Shown here piece by piece: positions 1-10,696 of a stretch of DNA of 64,000 bases. Within the stretch, counting starts at the first letter, position 1, and the number at the start of each line of letters is the position of its first letter. A program made the translations under genes and the position numbers. Source of the DNA: Amoebidium appalachense. Taxonomy: Eukaryota; Ichthyosporea. Location: the NCBI GenBank assembly GCA_963693365.1, contig CAVNZM010000002.1, forward strand, positions 17,732,001 to 17,796,000, written 5' to 3'. A model generated the notes under the pieces. The model was not told where the DNA came from. It ran no database searches and was given only the letters and a program-made list of their open reading frames with translations.

Positions 1-2762
1 AGGCTTAGTTTTTCAAGGTGTATGCTTTCATCGGGTCTAGTGTCGTGTGGTATCTTTTTCCATTTGTTATATTGCGTGATTATCTTGTGATTGTGTACAT
101 GTTTAATAAGTAAGTGGCAGTCCAAAGTCACACACACACTATTGCGGGGTTTATTTGTATTTGTGCCCAGGGGAGAAGGGGAGAGAGAGGGGAGGAAAGA
201 GGGGAGAGGTGAGGAGGGGACAGGTCGGATAGAGAAGAGAGGGTGGGAGGGCAAATACTTCTTTAAGCGGCTTATGTGCTTATTGAATTTCAGCGCGAGA
301 TAGGATACTCTAGCAGCTATTGGGACCAGACCATATATCGAGAGCGTTACAGGCCCAGGTTTACAACAGTTGTTAGATAGAAAGGAGGCAACTTCTGCTT
401 CAAGGAAATTTGCCAAGGGTTTAAGCGCTCTAGTTCTCTCTTTCTTGATCCAAGCGGCGAGAAGGGGTAAACCATATTCACATGCCGGGAAGACAAAAGT
501 GCGAATAAATGTAAGTCTAATAGAAGGATGGAGGGGTGTGTCTTTAAAAATATTAGCCGAGAAGAAAGCTAACCGCTTACGAGCCAACTCTACCCTCTTT
601 TCGACCATATGGGGAAACATAACACCAACAGAATCAACCGGAACACCAAGATATTTGTATTCTGGAACTATAGGTACAGGTTTAGATGATAATGTAAATG
701 TGTGTAAATTGTTAGCTATATCAGGTACAAGAACACCACATTTGTCTATGTTAAGGATCATAAGGTTTGCCTTGCACCACTCTGACACTACATCGAACAA
801 TCTTTGCAGGCGTCTAGGGGTACGGGCAAGGAGGGACAGATCATCAGCATAGAGAAGTGCAGGCGGAAAGTTATTAATAGGGTCATCGTTTTCGGCGTAA
901 ATCTTGACAGCCAAATCATCTATAAATAGGTTAAACAAAAAGGGGCTAAGCAATGAACCCTGCAAGAGACCTCTAGTACGAGCAAAACCATATGAAAGAT
1001 GCCCATTAACCACAGCTCTACCATAGGTTTGAGACAAGAGTGCTTCTAACAGAACACCAATGCAGTGTGGTACACCCCGTGCAGCAAGCTTTTCCCATAG
1101 GAGACCAGGGGAGACAGAATCGTAAGCAGTTTTCCAATCAATAAAGCCAACATATTGTGCACCAACTTGCATAGAATCGTGCAGTGCCATTATTTGAACA
1201 TAACATGAATTGTTTTTACGAAAAGCGGATTGGCATGGGTGTATGTGAAGAATAGATTGAAACCTAGGGTGATGTGCAAATAACCTAAGTAAGCAAGCTT
1301 CAAAGAATCTACGAACAACCTGGGTTAGTGTAATGGGGCGAAAGGATGATATGGGGCCCTCAGAGTCCTTCTTAACTATGGGGATCACTAAGGTATCTAA
1401 CCAAGATGACGGGACATGTCCACATTTAACACACCAAGAAAAGAGAGAGCTTAACATGATAGTAAGATCAGGTTTAATAGCACGATCACTTTCCTTTTGT
1501 GGGTAGGAGGGAACAAGGATTTTAAGAAACCCAGCAGGGAGTCCATCAGGTCCACAAGACTTACTAGAGCTATAACTAGATATCACAGACCATATGGCAT
1601 CGGGACTGAAAAAGGGGAGGATCGATTCTATGGGGATAGATGGGTCTACAGGCCACACAATAGGTTTCTGAGCGGGGGTCCTATCTTTAAACAGTTCCGA
1701 GAAATACTTATCAGAGTCTATGAGGGGGTCTCCAGTGGTATCACCAATAATACGAGCAGGGGGGCCAAATCGATTCATACTAGCAAGCCGGCGCAAGCTT
1801 TCCTTTTGAGACAGGGGTTCACCTAGTCTAGCGGGAGTGGTGTTTGGTAACAAGAGAGCATCGGGATATTCCTTCCTACCACCGCCAGCATAATCACCGA
1901 GATCTATCAAATCATCAACAATAAAGTTAGTGCATGTATCTAGTACGAGATGTGAATCTGGCCTGGCTTGTGCAGATTCTAATAGGCGCATATATATAGG
2001 GTGTTTCGTAGCATAGCATACACATACATCAACTCTACCCCACTGTGACTTAAGCTGGGATAGACGGAGGCGAAAGGTGGGAGGGGGAGGGGGGAGCAGA
2101 TCAAGGGAGATCTTAGGTAGGAAAAGGATAGGAGAGTGGTCAGATGACCTAGAGAGGTTAGGAGGGAGAGAGAGTTTTGACATGGTTGATGGCCAAAAGG
2201 CCACTCCCCAGTCGGTGTTGTGGGCATGGGATATTTGAGGGAACCGCAAAGTGTGACTTTGGACATACCTTGCTAAAGGGATAGCACGCTCCGGGGGCTT
2301 AGATGGGTACCCGACACTCACTTGCAGTGTGTCTGTGTGGTGGAGTCGCGTGTTAAAATCACCTAAAATAACAGTGGACATTGGTAACTGTGACAACTCG
2401 TGAGTCAATTCGACAACCGACATAGATGGTGGGTAATATACAAAAGTAAAAACATTAGAAAGAAACTCTATAGAAACCGAGAATTCCGTTTTTGCTACCG
2501 GTTTGCACTTCACTCTCACGTGTGGTGCGGCAAGTACAATAATGCCTCGGTTTTTCGCGTAACCGGGGTGTGTGGATGTGTCGACCAATGTAGAGTTGAA
2601 TTTGTGGTGGTTTTTAAACTGTGTTTCGCAAATCACTGTAAACGTGTGGTTGTTTGTCTGTTGTTGTATGTAGCTGATTTTATCGTCGAGTGTCCCGGGG
2701 GGGAGGCCCTTTTGGGGGCCCAGTGTCCGAGCATTCCAGAAGAAGAAGGATAAATTAGGCAT
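1..2762 (-). CDS. LINE ORF2: AP-endonuclease + reverse transcriptase (partial)
   Basis: The frame is open from ATG at 2762 to the window edge (920 codons plus 2 bases). The N-terminal third is an APE-type endonuclease, which nicks target DNA: FFFWNARTL near residue 8, VICETQ near 45, GDFNTRLHH near 133 (2352-2363) and SSDHSPIL near 206 (2136-2144). The reverse transcriptase follows: FRPITL, FIDWKTAYDS, GLLQGSLLSPFLFNLFIDDL, and the catalytic YADD at 840-851 (about residue 637). The catalytic residues I looked for are all present. The ATG overlaps the ORF1 stop by eight bases, which suggests reinitiation or coupled translation. The C-terminus is not visible. Identity as an APE-type LINE polyprotein is secure; the clade is not assigned. 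Confidence 0.95.
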   Translation of the reverse strand, partial: MPNLSFFFWNARTLGPQKGLPPGTLDDKISYIQQQTNNHTFTVICETQFKNHHKFNSTLVDTSTHPGYAKNRGIIVLAAPHVRVKCKPVAKTEFSVSIEFLSNVFTFVYYPPSMSVVELTHELSQLPMSTVILGDFNTRLHHTDTLQVSVGYPSKPPERAIPLARYVQSHTLRFPQISHAHNTDWGVAFWPSTMSKLSLPPNLSRSSDHSPILFLPKISLDLLPPPPPTFRLRLSQLKSQWGRVDVCVCYATKHPIYMRLLESAQARPDSHLVLDTCTNFIVDDLIDLGDYAGGGRKEYPDALLLPNTTPARLGEPLSQKESLRRLASMNRFGPPARIIGDTTGDPLIDSDKYFSELFKDRTPAQKPIVWPVDPSIPIESILPFFSPDAIWSVISSYSSSKSCGPDGLPAGFLKILVPSYPQKESDRAIKPDLTIMLSSLFSWCVKCGHVPSSWLDTLVIPIVKKDSEGPISSFRPITLTQVVRRFFEACLLRLFAHHPRFQSILHIHPCQSAFRKNNSCYVQIMALHDSMQVGAQYVGFIDWKTAYDSVSPGLLWEKLAARGVPHCIGVLLEALLSQTYGRAVVNGHLSYGFARTRGLLQGSLLSPFLFNLFIDDLAVKIYAENDDPINNFPPALLYADDLSLLARTPRRLQRLFDVVSEWCKANLMILNIDKCGVLVPDIANNLHTFTLSSKPVPIVPEYKYLGVPVDSVGVMFPHMVEKRVELARKRLAFFSANIFKDTPLHPSIRLTFIRTFVFPACEYGLPLLAAWIKKERTRALKPLANFLEAEVASFLSNNCCKPGPVTLSIYGLVPIAARVSYLALKFNKHISRLKKYLPSHPLFSIRPVPSSPLPSFLPSLSPSPLGTNTNKPRNSVCVTLDCHLLIKHVHNHKIITQYNKWKKIPHDTRPDESIHLEKLS

Positions 2763-3939
2763 CGGTTTGGTCCGACACCTGTGGGGTTGGTTCCCACTTG
2801 TCGCTTACGGGGTCGTATGCACGACCTTCCGCCAGCGCGAACAGTTCGCAGAAGAGCTCGATTTCCATCTCGCATCGGCGTTTGCGCTCGAGCAGTTTCT
2901 CACCAGAAAACATTGGTTCCTTCGTGTCCGTGTCTATCACGCTCGTAGCATCGTTTTCCAACTTTGCGAGGAACTCTTTTGCCTTGCTGATGCGTACACG
3001 ACAACGTGTGGCGCACGCATTCTTAGCAGACACTTTACGTTCTTTGTCTGCTTTCTGAATGTTTTCCGGCGCGCATGGGTCGTAGCTTGGGAGGTGGGTG
3101 AAGAAGCTTCCACACCCCTTTGTCGCGTCACGGATGAACGCACGGTTATAGTCGCCCCGTACTGCTACTTCCAGCACATCGTATCCAATGAAGGACAGAC
3201 AAAGGATGCGAGAGCACCGGAAGCCGAGAGCCTTGAAGATGGACCACATGGCCCTGTGTGGGCGTCTGCCGTGCTTGACTTTGAAATACACCCTCTCGTA
3301 TTTGGGTGGGATGTTGATGTTACCGTTTGCTTGGGTGTTCCCCTTAGCCGGCGGTTTGGGAGGGGAGTTGCGGCGGTACTCGTTGCCTGCAAGAATGCTG
3401 GCATATGTTTCCTTGGCAATTTGGCGGAGCTCGGGTGTTTTACGAGAGTTCGCATATTCTAGGAACTCTGCCGGGAGCTGTGCTTCCGGTCCTGTGTTGT
3501 TTTGTGTTGGGGTGGAAATGTCTCCGTCGCGAGATGTTTGCTCATGAGTTTTGGGGTTTTGCGATCCACTAATGTTTAGCTGGGCTGTGAGTGAATCAAT
3601 GGTGAGCTTGAGTTGGGTATTTTCTGTTTGGAGTTTTTCTATCATGTTCTTGAGTGGTAACAGCTCATTTAGCTGTTTCTTAACGAGGGCAAGTTCTGCC
3701 AGTACTGTATCAACCGAAAGTTTCGGCATGGTTGTTATTGTGTTTCTACGGAGTGGTGTGGTGTTATTCTGAATGGGTAGTGTATTGTAAATAGGTGTTG
3801 CGCTTAGTCTAAGGCGATGTTTTTCTGGTTGTGCATCTGTGGTAGGTGTATCTGCTGGACGTTTTAATGGTCGCACATGTGTGATGGGTGTAGATGGAAC
3901 TTTGAAAGAGGTTCTGAAACGATTATAGGCATGTGCCAT
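2755..3939 (-). CDS. LINE ORF1 protein (394 aa)
   Basis: The intact 394-codon frame precedes ORF2. Residues about 80-130 form a heptad-rich coiled coil (ELALVKKQLNELLPLKNM and following), the usual trimerisation region of LINE ORF1 proteins. A basic, folded-looking segment follows at about 215-280 (YERVYFKVKHGRRPHRAMW, then LGFRCSRILCLSFIGYDVL); from memory it resembles a domain in L1/Tx1-like ORF1s of fungi and protists. I see no CCHC zinc knuckle. By analogy the product coats the element RNA and acts as a chaperone in the retrotransposition particle. The start at 3939 is the first ATG, and the N-terminus is Thr/Pro/Arg rich. The stop TAA overlaps the ORF2 ATG. Confidence 0.85.
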   Translation of the reverse strand: MAHAYNRFRTSFKVPSTPITHVRPLKRPADTPTTDAQPEKHRLRLSATPIYNTLPIQNNTTPLRRNTITTMPKLSVDTVLAELALVKKQLNELLPLKNMIEKLQTENTQLKLTIDSLTAQLNISGSQNPKTHEQTSRDGDISTPTQNNTGPEAQLPAEFLEYANSRKTPELRQIAKETYASILAGNEYRRNSPPKPPAKGNTQANGNINIPPKYERVYFKVKHGRRPHRAMWSIFKALGFRCSRILCLSFIGYDVLEVAVRGDYNRAFIRDATKGCGSFFTHLPSYDPCAPENIQKADKERKVSAKNACATRCRVRISKAKEFLAKLENDATSVIDTDTKEPMFSGEKLLERKRRCEMEIELFCELFALAEGRAYDPVSDKWEPTPQVSDQTDA

Positions 3940-4254
3940 GACATGGATGGGGGTGTTCCCCGGCCCTTAGGGCCACGGATGGCCTGGTTTAGGGGTGGAT
4001 GCGCGAAGGATACTATTTATTAGCAGATAATAAAGAGCGACATTTGAATCGATGTGTGCGACTGAATCGATGTGTGCGAAGAAGTGTAGCACAAGTATGT
4101 GTTCTGTATATGTGTGTGTGTGCTATGCGGAGGATGGATGTATACATATGTGTTGCACAAGTATATGTTCCGCGTGTGTGTGTGCTGCGCACGTGTATGC
4201 ACGTGAGACCCCACCACCCCCTGCCCACAAACCCCCCAAAATGCCGGAACATAC

Positions 4255-6132
4255 CGAGGGTTGGGAACAGATGTAAGGCCACACTGGTCATCTTGTCCAG
4301 ACCATGCAGCACCATGCTGTTGCGCTGGAAGGGGTGTTGGTGTGTGTCAGTTATCACGTGCTTGGGGTGTGCACATGACCACGTGTTTGCATGTGTGTGT
4401 AGGTGTGCATATGAGTGCATGTGTGTGCAAGTGTCTGCGCATCTGTTGCATGGTGTGCATGTAAATGTGTGTGAATGCGTCTGCACATGTGTGCATGTGT
4501 CTGCATGTGTCTGCATGTGTGCGGATGTATGTGCATGTGTCTGCCATGTGTGTATGTGTGTGCCTATATGTGGATATCGTGGGTATGCGTAGATGTGTGT
4601 GCAAGTGTGTGCATGGGTGCGAATGGCTATGCCAATGTGCACCTGTGTGTGCATGCATGCACGTGTGTAGTGCCATGGATGCAGCCATAGATTCTACGTT
4701 GCAGACACCCAGTCAGCAATTGTCCCACAGATCACCCATGCTCGACCTCGTGCAGAAGCAGGCGCAAGGGGGGGGGGGGGGGGGGGGGGGGGTTTGAATG
4801 CGGAACACGGTACGAAGTACGCATACACGAAGGACACATGCAAAGGCAAACATTCAAGTATGCAACATCAGCCATGCGCACAGTATGCGTCATAAGCAGA
4901 GCCCATCCTCAGGGAGGGCCCAAGTCATCAATTGCGTCTGAGTTTCGACCCCTTAGCCCGCGTATATATGACTCTCCAACTCAGACAGCAGCATCAACTG
5001 AACTTGGGAGGGTCAACCCGTCTTGATCAAAGACGAGCAGGGTTGCTTATGCAAGCAAGGTGAGCAAAATGGTGAATATGTGTGTGCAAAACTCATGCAG
5101 TGCAGCGGAAAATGTGTATGTGCTTACAGATGCACGACACAGAGCAACCATGCCCGGTTGCATGGAAGTAAAGCGGTCTCCACACAGTGGTCTGTCCTGA
5201 AAGGACACCTTTGAAAGAAGACTGGGGGGGTTTGAATGCGGAACACGGTACGAAGTACGCATACACGAAGGACACATGCAAAGGCAAACATTCAAGTATG
5301 CAACATCAGCCATGCGCACAGTATGCGTCTTGAGCAGAGCCCATCCTCAGGGAGGGCCCAAGTCATCAATTGCGTCTGAGTTTCGACCCCTTAGCCCGCG
5401 TATATATGGGGTCACGTGCAGATACAGAAAGGGTCGGTGTGCACACAGTAGGGAGAGCGGTGGGGAGGAGGGAGGCAAGAAGACCATCCTCCCCGTGTGG
5501 ATAGAACACTGCGCACTAACCAGTCACAGCATCATATGGATTGGTAGAACAATACGCACCAGCGGGCACAACAATGGCATGGTCCTGGGGAGCAGGGGGG
5601 GGGGGACACACCCAAGCCACGATGGCCCAAGCCAGGGAGCCGTTGCTGACGGAGAACAAAACGACAAAGAGCCTGGGCAGGGGATAGTAGTAGACATAGA
5701 ACATGAACAGGCCCTGCGTGAAGTAGCAGAAATCTGCACCCCGTCAGTATGAGACCATGGTACAGAGGGGGACGGAGGGGGGGGATGAAGGGAGGGTTGA
5801 GGAATGAGAGAACACGTGGTGGGGGAAGTTGGTGGGGGGGGAGAGGGGAGGGGGAGGGGGCGGGGAGAGGGGGGAGAGAAGAACATTGGGTGCACGTGTC
5901 ATTACGTTCCATTCCATTGTGTAATATTGCCTGAAGGCCGAGGCAGGCAAGCAGACATGATGCTGGGGTGGCAGAATAATCAATGTCCTGATTTTTGTGT
6001 TGCTTCCTGCATGCATGTTTGCAATCTTTCCTGCTTTCGTTTCCTATATGTATTCCGGTTCCCTCCTCCCTCCCCAAACCCAACCTTTTTTATAGTTCTA
6101 TTTTATTTATTCTTATTTACATATACATATAA

Positions 6133-6200
<68 letters not shown>

Positions 6201-6455
6201 GGGCGCAGGGGGGGGGGGGGGGGGGGGGGGGTATGCATGTACCGAGCATGAAGTAGTGGTACTTGAGCCTGTGGTACAACTTGTAGCGCACCGCAAGCAG
6301 CTGCGGGGGGCGGCAGTGAGAACATACACACATCACACCATCAGTATACACCCCCCCCCCCCCCCCCCTCTTTCTCCGCCTCCTCCTCCCCACCCATCTC
6401 TTTTTCTCCGTTCTCCCAGCTCTCCAGGCATCTCCCCCCCCCCCCCCCCCCCCCC

Positions 6456-6508
<53 letters not shown>

Positions 6509-7967
6509 AAGAAATAAAGAAATAAAGAAAATGAAACGGATAGAAAGGAAAAGAAAAACAGCAATCGACAGAAAAAGAAGGAAAGATGAAGGGGGGGGGG
6601 GGGGGGGGGGGGAAGAAGGAAGTAAGAAAGGAAGAAGACGACAATGACAAGAGGACCCGAAATAAACGAAAACAAAAAAGAAGTAAAAACAAGGAAGAGA
6701 GAAAGAAAACTATTTAAAAAGAAGAAATGATTGAAAGGACAGAACTCAAAAAGAACCCACACACACAGCCACGCACATCATCCCCCCCCCCCCCCCCCCC
6801 CCGCCCCCCCCTCCCCTCCCGTCCGGGCCCTCGCCCTCCCTCCCTCCTCCAATCCCTTCCCCCCCCCGTTTAATTGCATAGTTGTGGAACATAGGGGTTA
6901 TACGCACGGTCAGCATCCATCCTGTGTACCACTCGGTGATCCATTGGGGTTTCTTGAGGATGATGAACTCAGTTGTGGCCTGGGGAGGGAGGAGCGTGAG
7001 ACACATAGAAAACGTCTGTCTGTGTGTGTGTGTGTGTGGGTGGGGGGGGGGGGGGGGGGGGGCAACAAGGGGCAGAGTAGCCGTGGTGTTGGTGTTCCTT
7101 CTTAGCTTTCTTTCTCATTCAAAGTTTTTCGTTTCCCCCCCCCCCCCCCCCCCCCTCCATTTTTTCCTGTATTTTTTATTTTTTTTCCAGGGCAGGGAGG
7201 GGGAGGGGGGGGGGGGGGGGGGGGGGATATAGGTTGGAAAACAGTACGGAGTACGAAGACACATTCATGATGTGCAAAAAGGAGCAAAGACCATTGGGGA
7301 TAAGAACTGGATCGGCAGGGTCTTACCACAGGCCATCTCTACCGCACACGGGTAGCATAGGCATGGAGGGTGATTGCTACCAGGCCATTATGATAGTTGG
7401 ATGCATTGGTGATGGGCATGTGTTTGGGTAGAAGATAGGCAAACACAGTGTAAGCACTCGAGTCCACAAGCAAGGGGATGCCCGGGGGGGTGGCAAATAC
7501 CAGACAGGCGATGGAGGTGAAGAATGTGATCTTATCCAGAAGGTTGATGATAGGCCGCTGCTGCAGTAGCTCCTTGACTTGCTGGGGGGGGGGGGTTGGT
7601 TAAAAGCGGGTTGGGGGGTGGGGCTGCCTTAGCGTATCTGAGTGGCAAGGGGGGCAGGGGGAGGGGGGTTTGCTGTGTATGTGTATTTCCACATATGTGC
7701 AATGGAGTGCACGGAAAGAAGGCGGCGAAGGAAAAAAAACGAAAGTCACACCGCCTATTGCTGGTGCTAACGCTTTTTCCTTCAAACCACCTCCCCCTGC
7801 CTCCTCCCTCCCCCCCCCCCTCCCCCCCCCCCCCCCCCCAAAAAAAAAAAAAGGAAAAAAAAAAAAAATCCACACATACACACACAAGCCCACACACGCA
7901 CCTATATATACGTAAATACCAGATGTGTTTCAAACCCTTCCCCCCCCCCCCCCCCCCCCAGGGGGAG

Positions 7968-7998
<31 letters not shown>

Positions 7999-8132
7999 AC
8001 TCACGCAAGTGTACAAGTACCCACAAACTTCTTCAACACCACACCCCCACACACGCACACCGAGTCATCCATCACGTCCTGTTTCCCTTTGACTCTTCCA
8101 AACCTATCTAACCAGGCCATTCCCACCCTTCT

Positions 8133-8164
<32 letters not shown>

Positions 8165-9257
8165 CCACTCACACACACACAGATATACGCTCACACGCCG
8201 CCATCACAACCGCCCCGAAAAAAAAAATACATGCTACTCTTCCCACACTCTCCCTTACACATCCGCCCTTTTGGCTGGACGTGTTTCTTCCCCACCACCA
8301 GCCACTCCCCACACAACACCTTGCACACGCAAACACCAAAACCACCATGCACTCACATTCACGCATGCACACACACCCACACCAACACACGCGCACACGT
8401 ACACACCTGTTTTCTGTTGCGGTACATGCGCAGTATGTTGTCCCTCCTTTCAGCAAACCCCTTTTTTATCTCTTCCAGTATCTGCTCCTGCTTGCGCAGG
8501 GTCTCTCGCATTTGTGCTTCTGCTGTGTACACGCATCAGAGTCAGTAGATTAACGTAGGAAGCAGAGAATACCGTGCAAGCACAGCGTACGCGCCCGTGC
8601 GACTATTCTTGGGCTCGAATGTCTGGGGAGGAAAAAAAAAGAACTTGAATGCAGCTGGGAAGGAGAGAACAATTGTGGCCTGCCGGCCCCTTTCTGTGCG
8701 TAAAAATAGCAAGGGCACAGCCTCGGTAGAACAAATCCGACCAGCCTGACAGGGCACCAAACCTTCAACTGTCTAGCGCTTGCTTTGAATATGTCCACTA
8801 GAGGCCCACATGCACGGGGAAAGAACTGAGAGGGATAGGGGAAAAAGGAGAGAGATCAAGGGAAAATGGGGGAAAGGACAAAAAAGGAAGTCACCTACAG
8901 GGAAACGGACCCGGGCCAAATGGTTCAACCCCTTCGCTCTCATCGTCCACCACACTGGGCTCGAGCAAGGAGTCCAGCCTGAGAGGGAGAGAGAGAACAA
9001 AACAAGGCCTTAGTCAATGAGTGCACACAATAAGTGAAAAAGAAAATGCCTCTACTGTCTGTTGTGAGAGGCAGGACGTATAACTATCGAAATTCATGCA
9101 TTACCTTTGTCGGCCCTCCCACGGGCTGTATAATGACACTGTATGACCACAGCCTGTGATTTGGGGAAAGAGAGGGTGGGGATGGGGGATGGAGAGAGGG
9201 TTGTCACGGGGGAGAGGAAGGTGATGGTGGCGGTGGTGGAGGTGGTGCGCTACTGAT

Positions 9258-9288
<31 letters not shown>

Positions 9289-9458
9289 GAGGGGGGGGGG
9301 GGGGACCACCTGCTAATTTCGTCGTCCAGAGCCTGTACCTCAGCACGCACAAACTTGCGCTCCGTGGAGGGTGGGGCAGCCAGCCAGCTGCCATCATCGG
9401 CACTCTCAAAGCCCTCATCTTCCTCCTCACCCGCAATAAACACACTGTCGCCTCCCAT
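4255..9458 (-). CDS. GPC1: Glycerophosphocholine acyltransferase (GPC1/DUF2838), 5' nine exons
   Basis: Exons: 9458-9310, 8978-8895, 8622-8573, 8522-8407, 7581-7501, 6979-6908, 6300-6243, 5733-5612, 4324-4255 (267 codons, then off-model). The phases agree at every junction. Family enzymes acylate glycerophosphocholine with acyl-CoA to form lysophosphatidylcholine, in an internal membrane. Residues 1-90 are acidic and low in structure; exon 4 is a coiled coil; the DUF2838 signature runs from DKITFF (about 147) through EWYTGWML, YHYFMLDFCYF, SNGSLAWAIVAW and RNSMVLHGLDKMTS. Hydrophobic stretches at about 150-170, 205-220 and 224-244 are membrane segments. The C-terminal half is missing: the next exon must lie past the LINE or the gene is truncated. 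The start is the first ATG, 149 bp before the first donor. The family assignment rests on motifs remembered from yeast and plant homologues. Confidence 0.85.
4793..5060. repeat. Interspersed repeat, copy 1 (longest)
   Basis: This segment begins right after a G-run with TTTGAATGCG and runs to about GCAAGCAAGG. Near-identical sequence recurs at 5231-5407, and a diverged copy lies at 51879-52128. On the minus strand it carries GGTCGAAACTC, resembling a pol III B box, and ends in CGCATTCAAA followed by poly-C. It lies in intron 8 of the acyltransferase gene. Short length, dispersion and a B-box-like motif suggest a SINE, but no clear A box was found. Confidence 0.7.
5231..5407. repeat. Interspersed repeat, copy 2 (truncated)
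   Basis: It matches copy 1 almost base for base from TTTGAATGCG to CGCGTATATATG and then diverges. It too is preceded by a G-run. Copies 1 and 2 are direct repeats about 440 bp apart within the same intron, so local duplication is as likely as two insertions. Confidence 0.75.
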
Positions 9459-9700
9459 GTTGATTCTCTGTGCGTGTGAAGGCGCAATGAGGTAATTTTT
9501 TATAGCTATTACTAGAACACGACCTATATTTCAAGCTCCACGGTTTCTGGGCGAATAAGTTGCTGTGCTCCAAAATGTGCGTGCATCGCACCAAAAACAA
9601 GCAAAGTGCAGCATGCTGAAGGGCCAGCTACTGATTGGTGCAGGGTCACGTCACGTTGCAGAAATGATTACGTAACAGCGTGCCGTGGGTGGCTCACAGC
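9459..9700 (-). promoter_or_regulatory. Probable promoter of the GPC1-type gene
   Basis: The 240 bp upstream of the ATG at 9458 are free of simple repeats. They hold an inverted CCAAT box (ATTGG, 9634-9638), a CRE-like TCACGTCA (9646-9653) and a perfect bZIP palindrome TTACGTAA (9668-9675) within about 40 bp. This clustering suggests a real promoter; no start site can be seen. Confidence 0.4.
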
Positions 9701-10272
9701 ATTCCACAGCATTGCCCCCACGGTAGTAGCTCACGGTAGTTGCATTGGGTTTCTATCTTCCTCTGCAGCTGTTGTTTGTGCACACACATGTGTGGCCGGC
9801 AAGCACACACTATCATAGGTGTTTTGCAAATCTGCATGTTGTATTGTTTCACATCTTTATTGTTTGGACGTTGGCTGTCCTATAGACCTGCCAGAACAAG
9901 TGACTGTAACGTTGGTGTTCATGGCTACCTTTTACGGCCGCATGTGTGCAGAAGGGATCCTTGATTTGAGACGGGGACGGAGGTAGTAGGCCTACGTTGA
10001 ATTTTAAATTTTAGAGTGGAGGGGATTCTCAAGGGACCCAAACACCCTTATCCCCCACCCCGCCCTAAATTCCCCACGCTTTTTTTATGGGACCTGTCCC
10101 GCCTCGAGGGGGTGGGTTTGGGGGGGGGGAAGGCTTGGGGGGTGGGGGGGTGGTGGTTGGGGGGGGGGGGAAGACCCACCCACCCCACAGGGCCGGCTAG
10201 CTACATGTACAGGGAGAGAAGACGAGTGGTGGGGGGGGGTCCAGGGGGGTGTTTTCTACTCTCCCCCCCCCC

Positions 10273-10308
<36 letters not shown>

Positions 10309-10686
10309 TTCAAAATTCCCGAAGTTGTGTGCAGCCGGTGTGCAGCATTTTTACATGGTGCACTTGGCAACAGCGGTGTACACGTGCACACACACGTGGC
10401 CTTGACCATATATTATCGGACGTACACCTGTGACGGGACAGAGGTAGTCAGATTTTTCTTCCCATTATTTAAGCTCCCAATTTTTAATATCATAGTCTTG
10501 TGTTTTGAATACAGCGTGGCCACAAAGACCAAGTTAAGATATGTATGCATGCGCATCTATTTGTCTGCATCATGCCCCTTTCTGGACATCCAATTTGGTC
10601 GCCCAATAGGAGTAAACATATTAACCGGCTCGAGCGTGCTAACAAGACGTAGGGCTACCTTTCGTAAAAACGGTTTTTTCCAGTTT

Positions 10687-10696
10687 CCTTATATGG
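10687..10696. promoter_or_regulatory. Perfect CArG box CCTTATATGG
   Basis: It matches CC(A/T)6GG, the SRF/MADS-box site, and is identical to the second box of the pair at 23493. The following bases GGCTAATC also resemble GGCTTATC there. It lies in repeat-free intergenic sequence with CCAAT-like motifs. A single 10-mer can occur by chance. Confidence 0.35.

Larger units (their letters stand above)
1..3990 (-). mobile_element. Non-LTR (LINE) retrotransposon, two ORFs, 3' end off-window
   Basis: Two consecutive open frames on the minus strand have the standard LINE layout: ORF1 with a coiled coil, then ORF2 with an AP-endonuclease and a reverse transcriptase. The ORF1 stop and ORF2 start overlap in ATGCCTAA. 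Neither frame carries a stop or frameshift, so the copy looks young. The 5' boundary is not sharp: I place it near 3990, between the ORF1 start at 3939 and a TG-rich stretch after 4090. The 3' end and any target-site duplication lie outside the window. The element has the same orientation as the acyltransferase gene whose ninth exon ends at 4255, so it probably sits in that gene's next intron or truncates the gene. Confidence 0.93.

Noticed and set aside
5516-5704. Reading GPC1 exon 8 through to DHAIVVPAG and on to 5527
   Set aside because: A donor at 5611 joins TTGG to the CGCAACAGC exon at 4324, which restores the conserved RNSMVLHGLDKMTS; the read-through lacks it.
7232-7501. Continuing GPC1 exon 5 beyond 7501 (VFATPPGIPLL and on)
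   Set aside because: It gives an insertion absent from the family; splicing at CTG|GTATTT to 6979 gives the right spacing between DKITFF and EWYTGWML.
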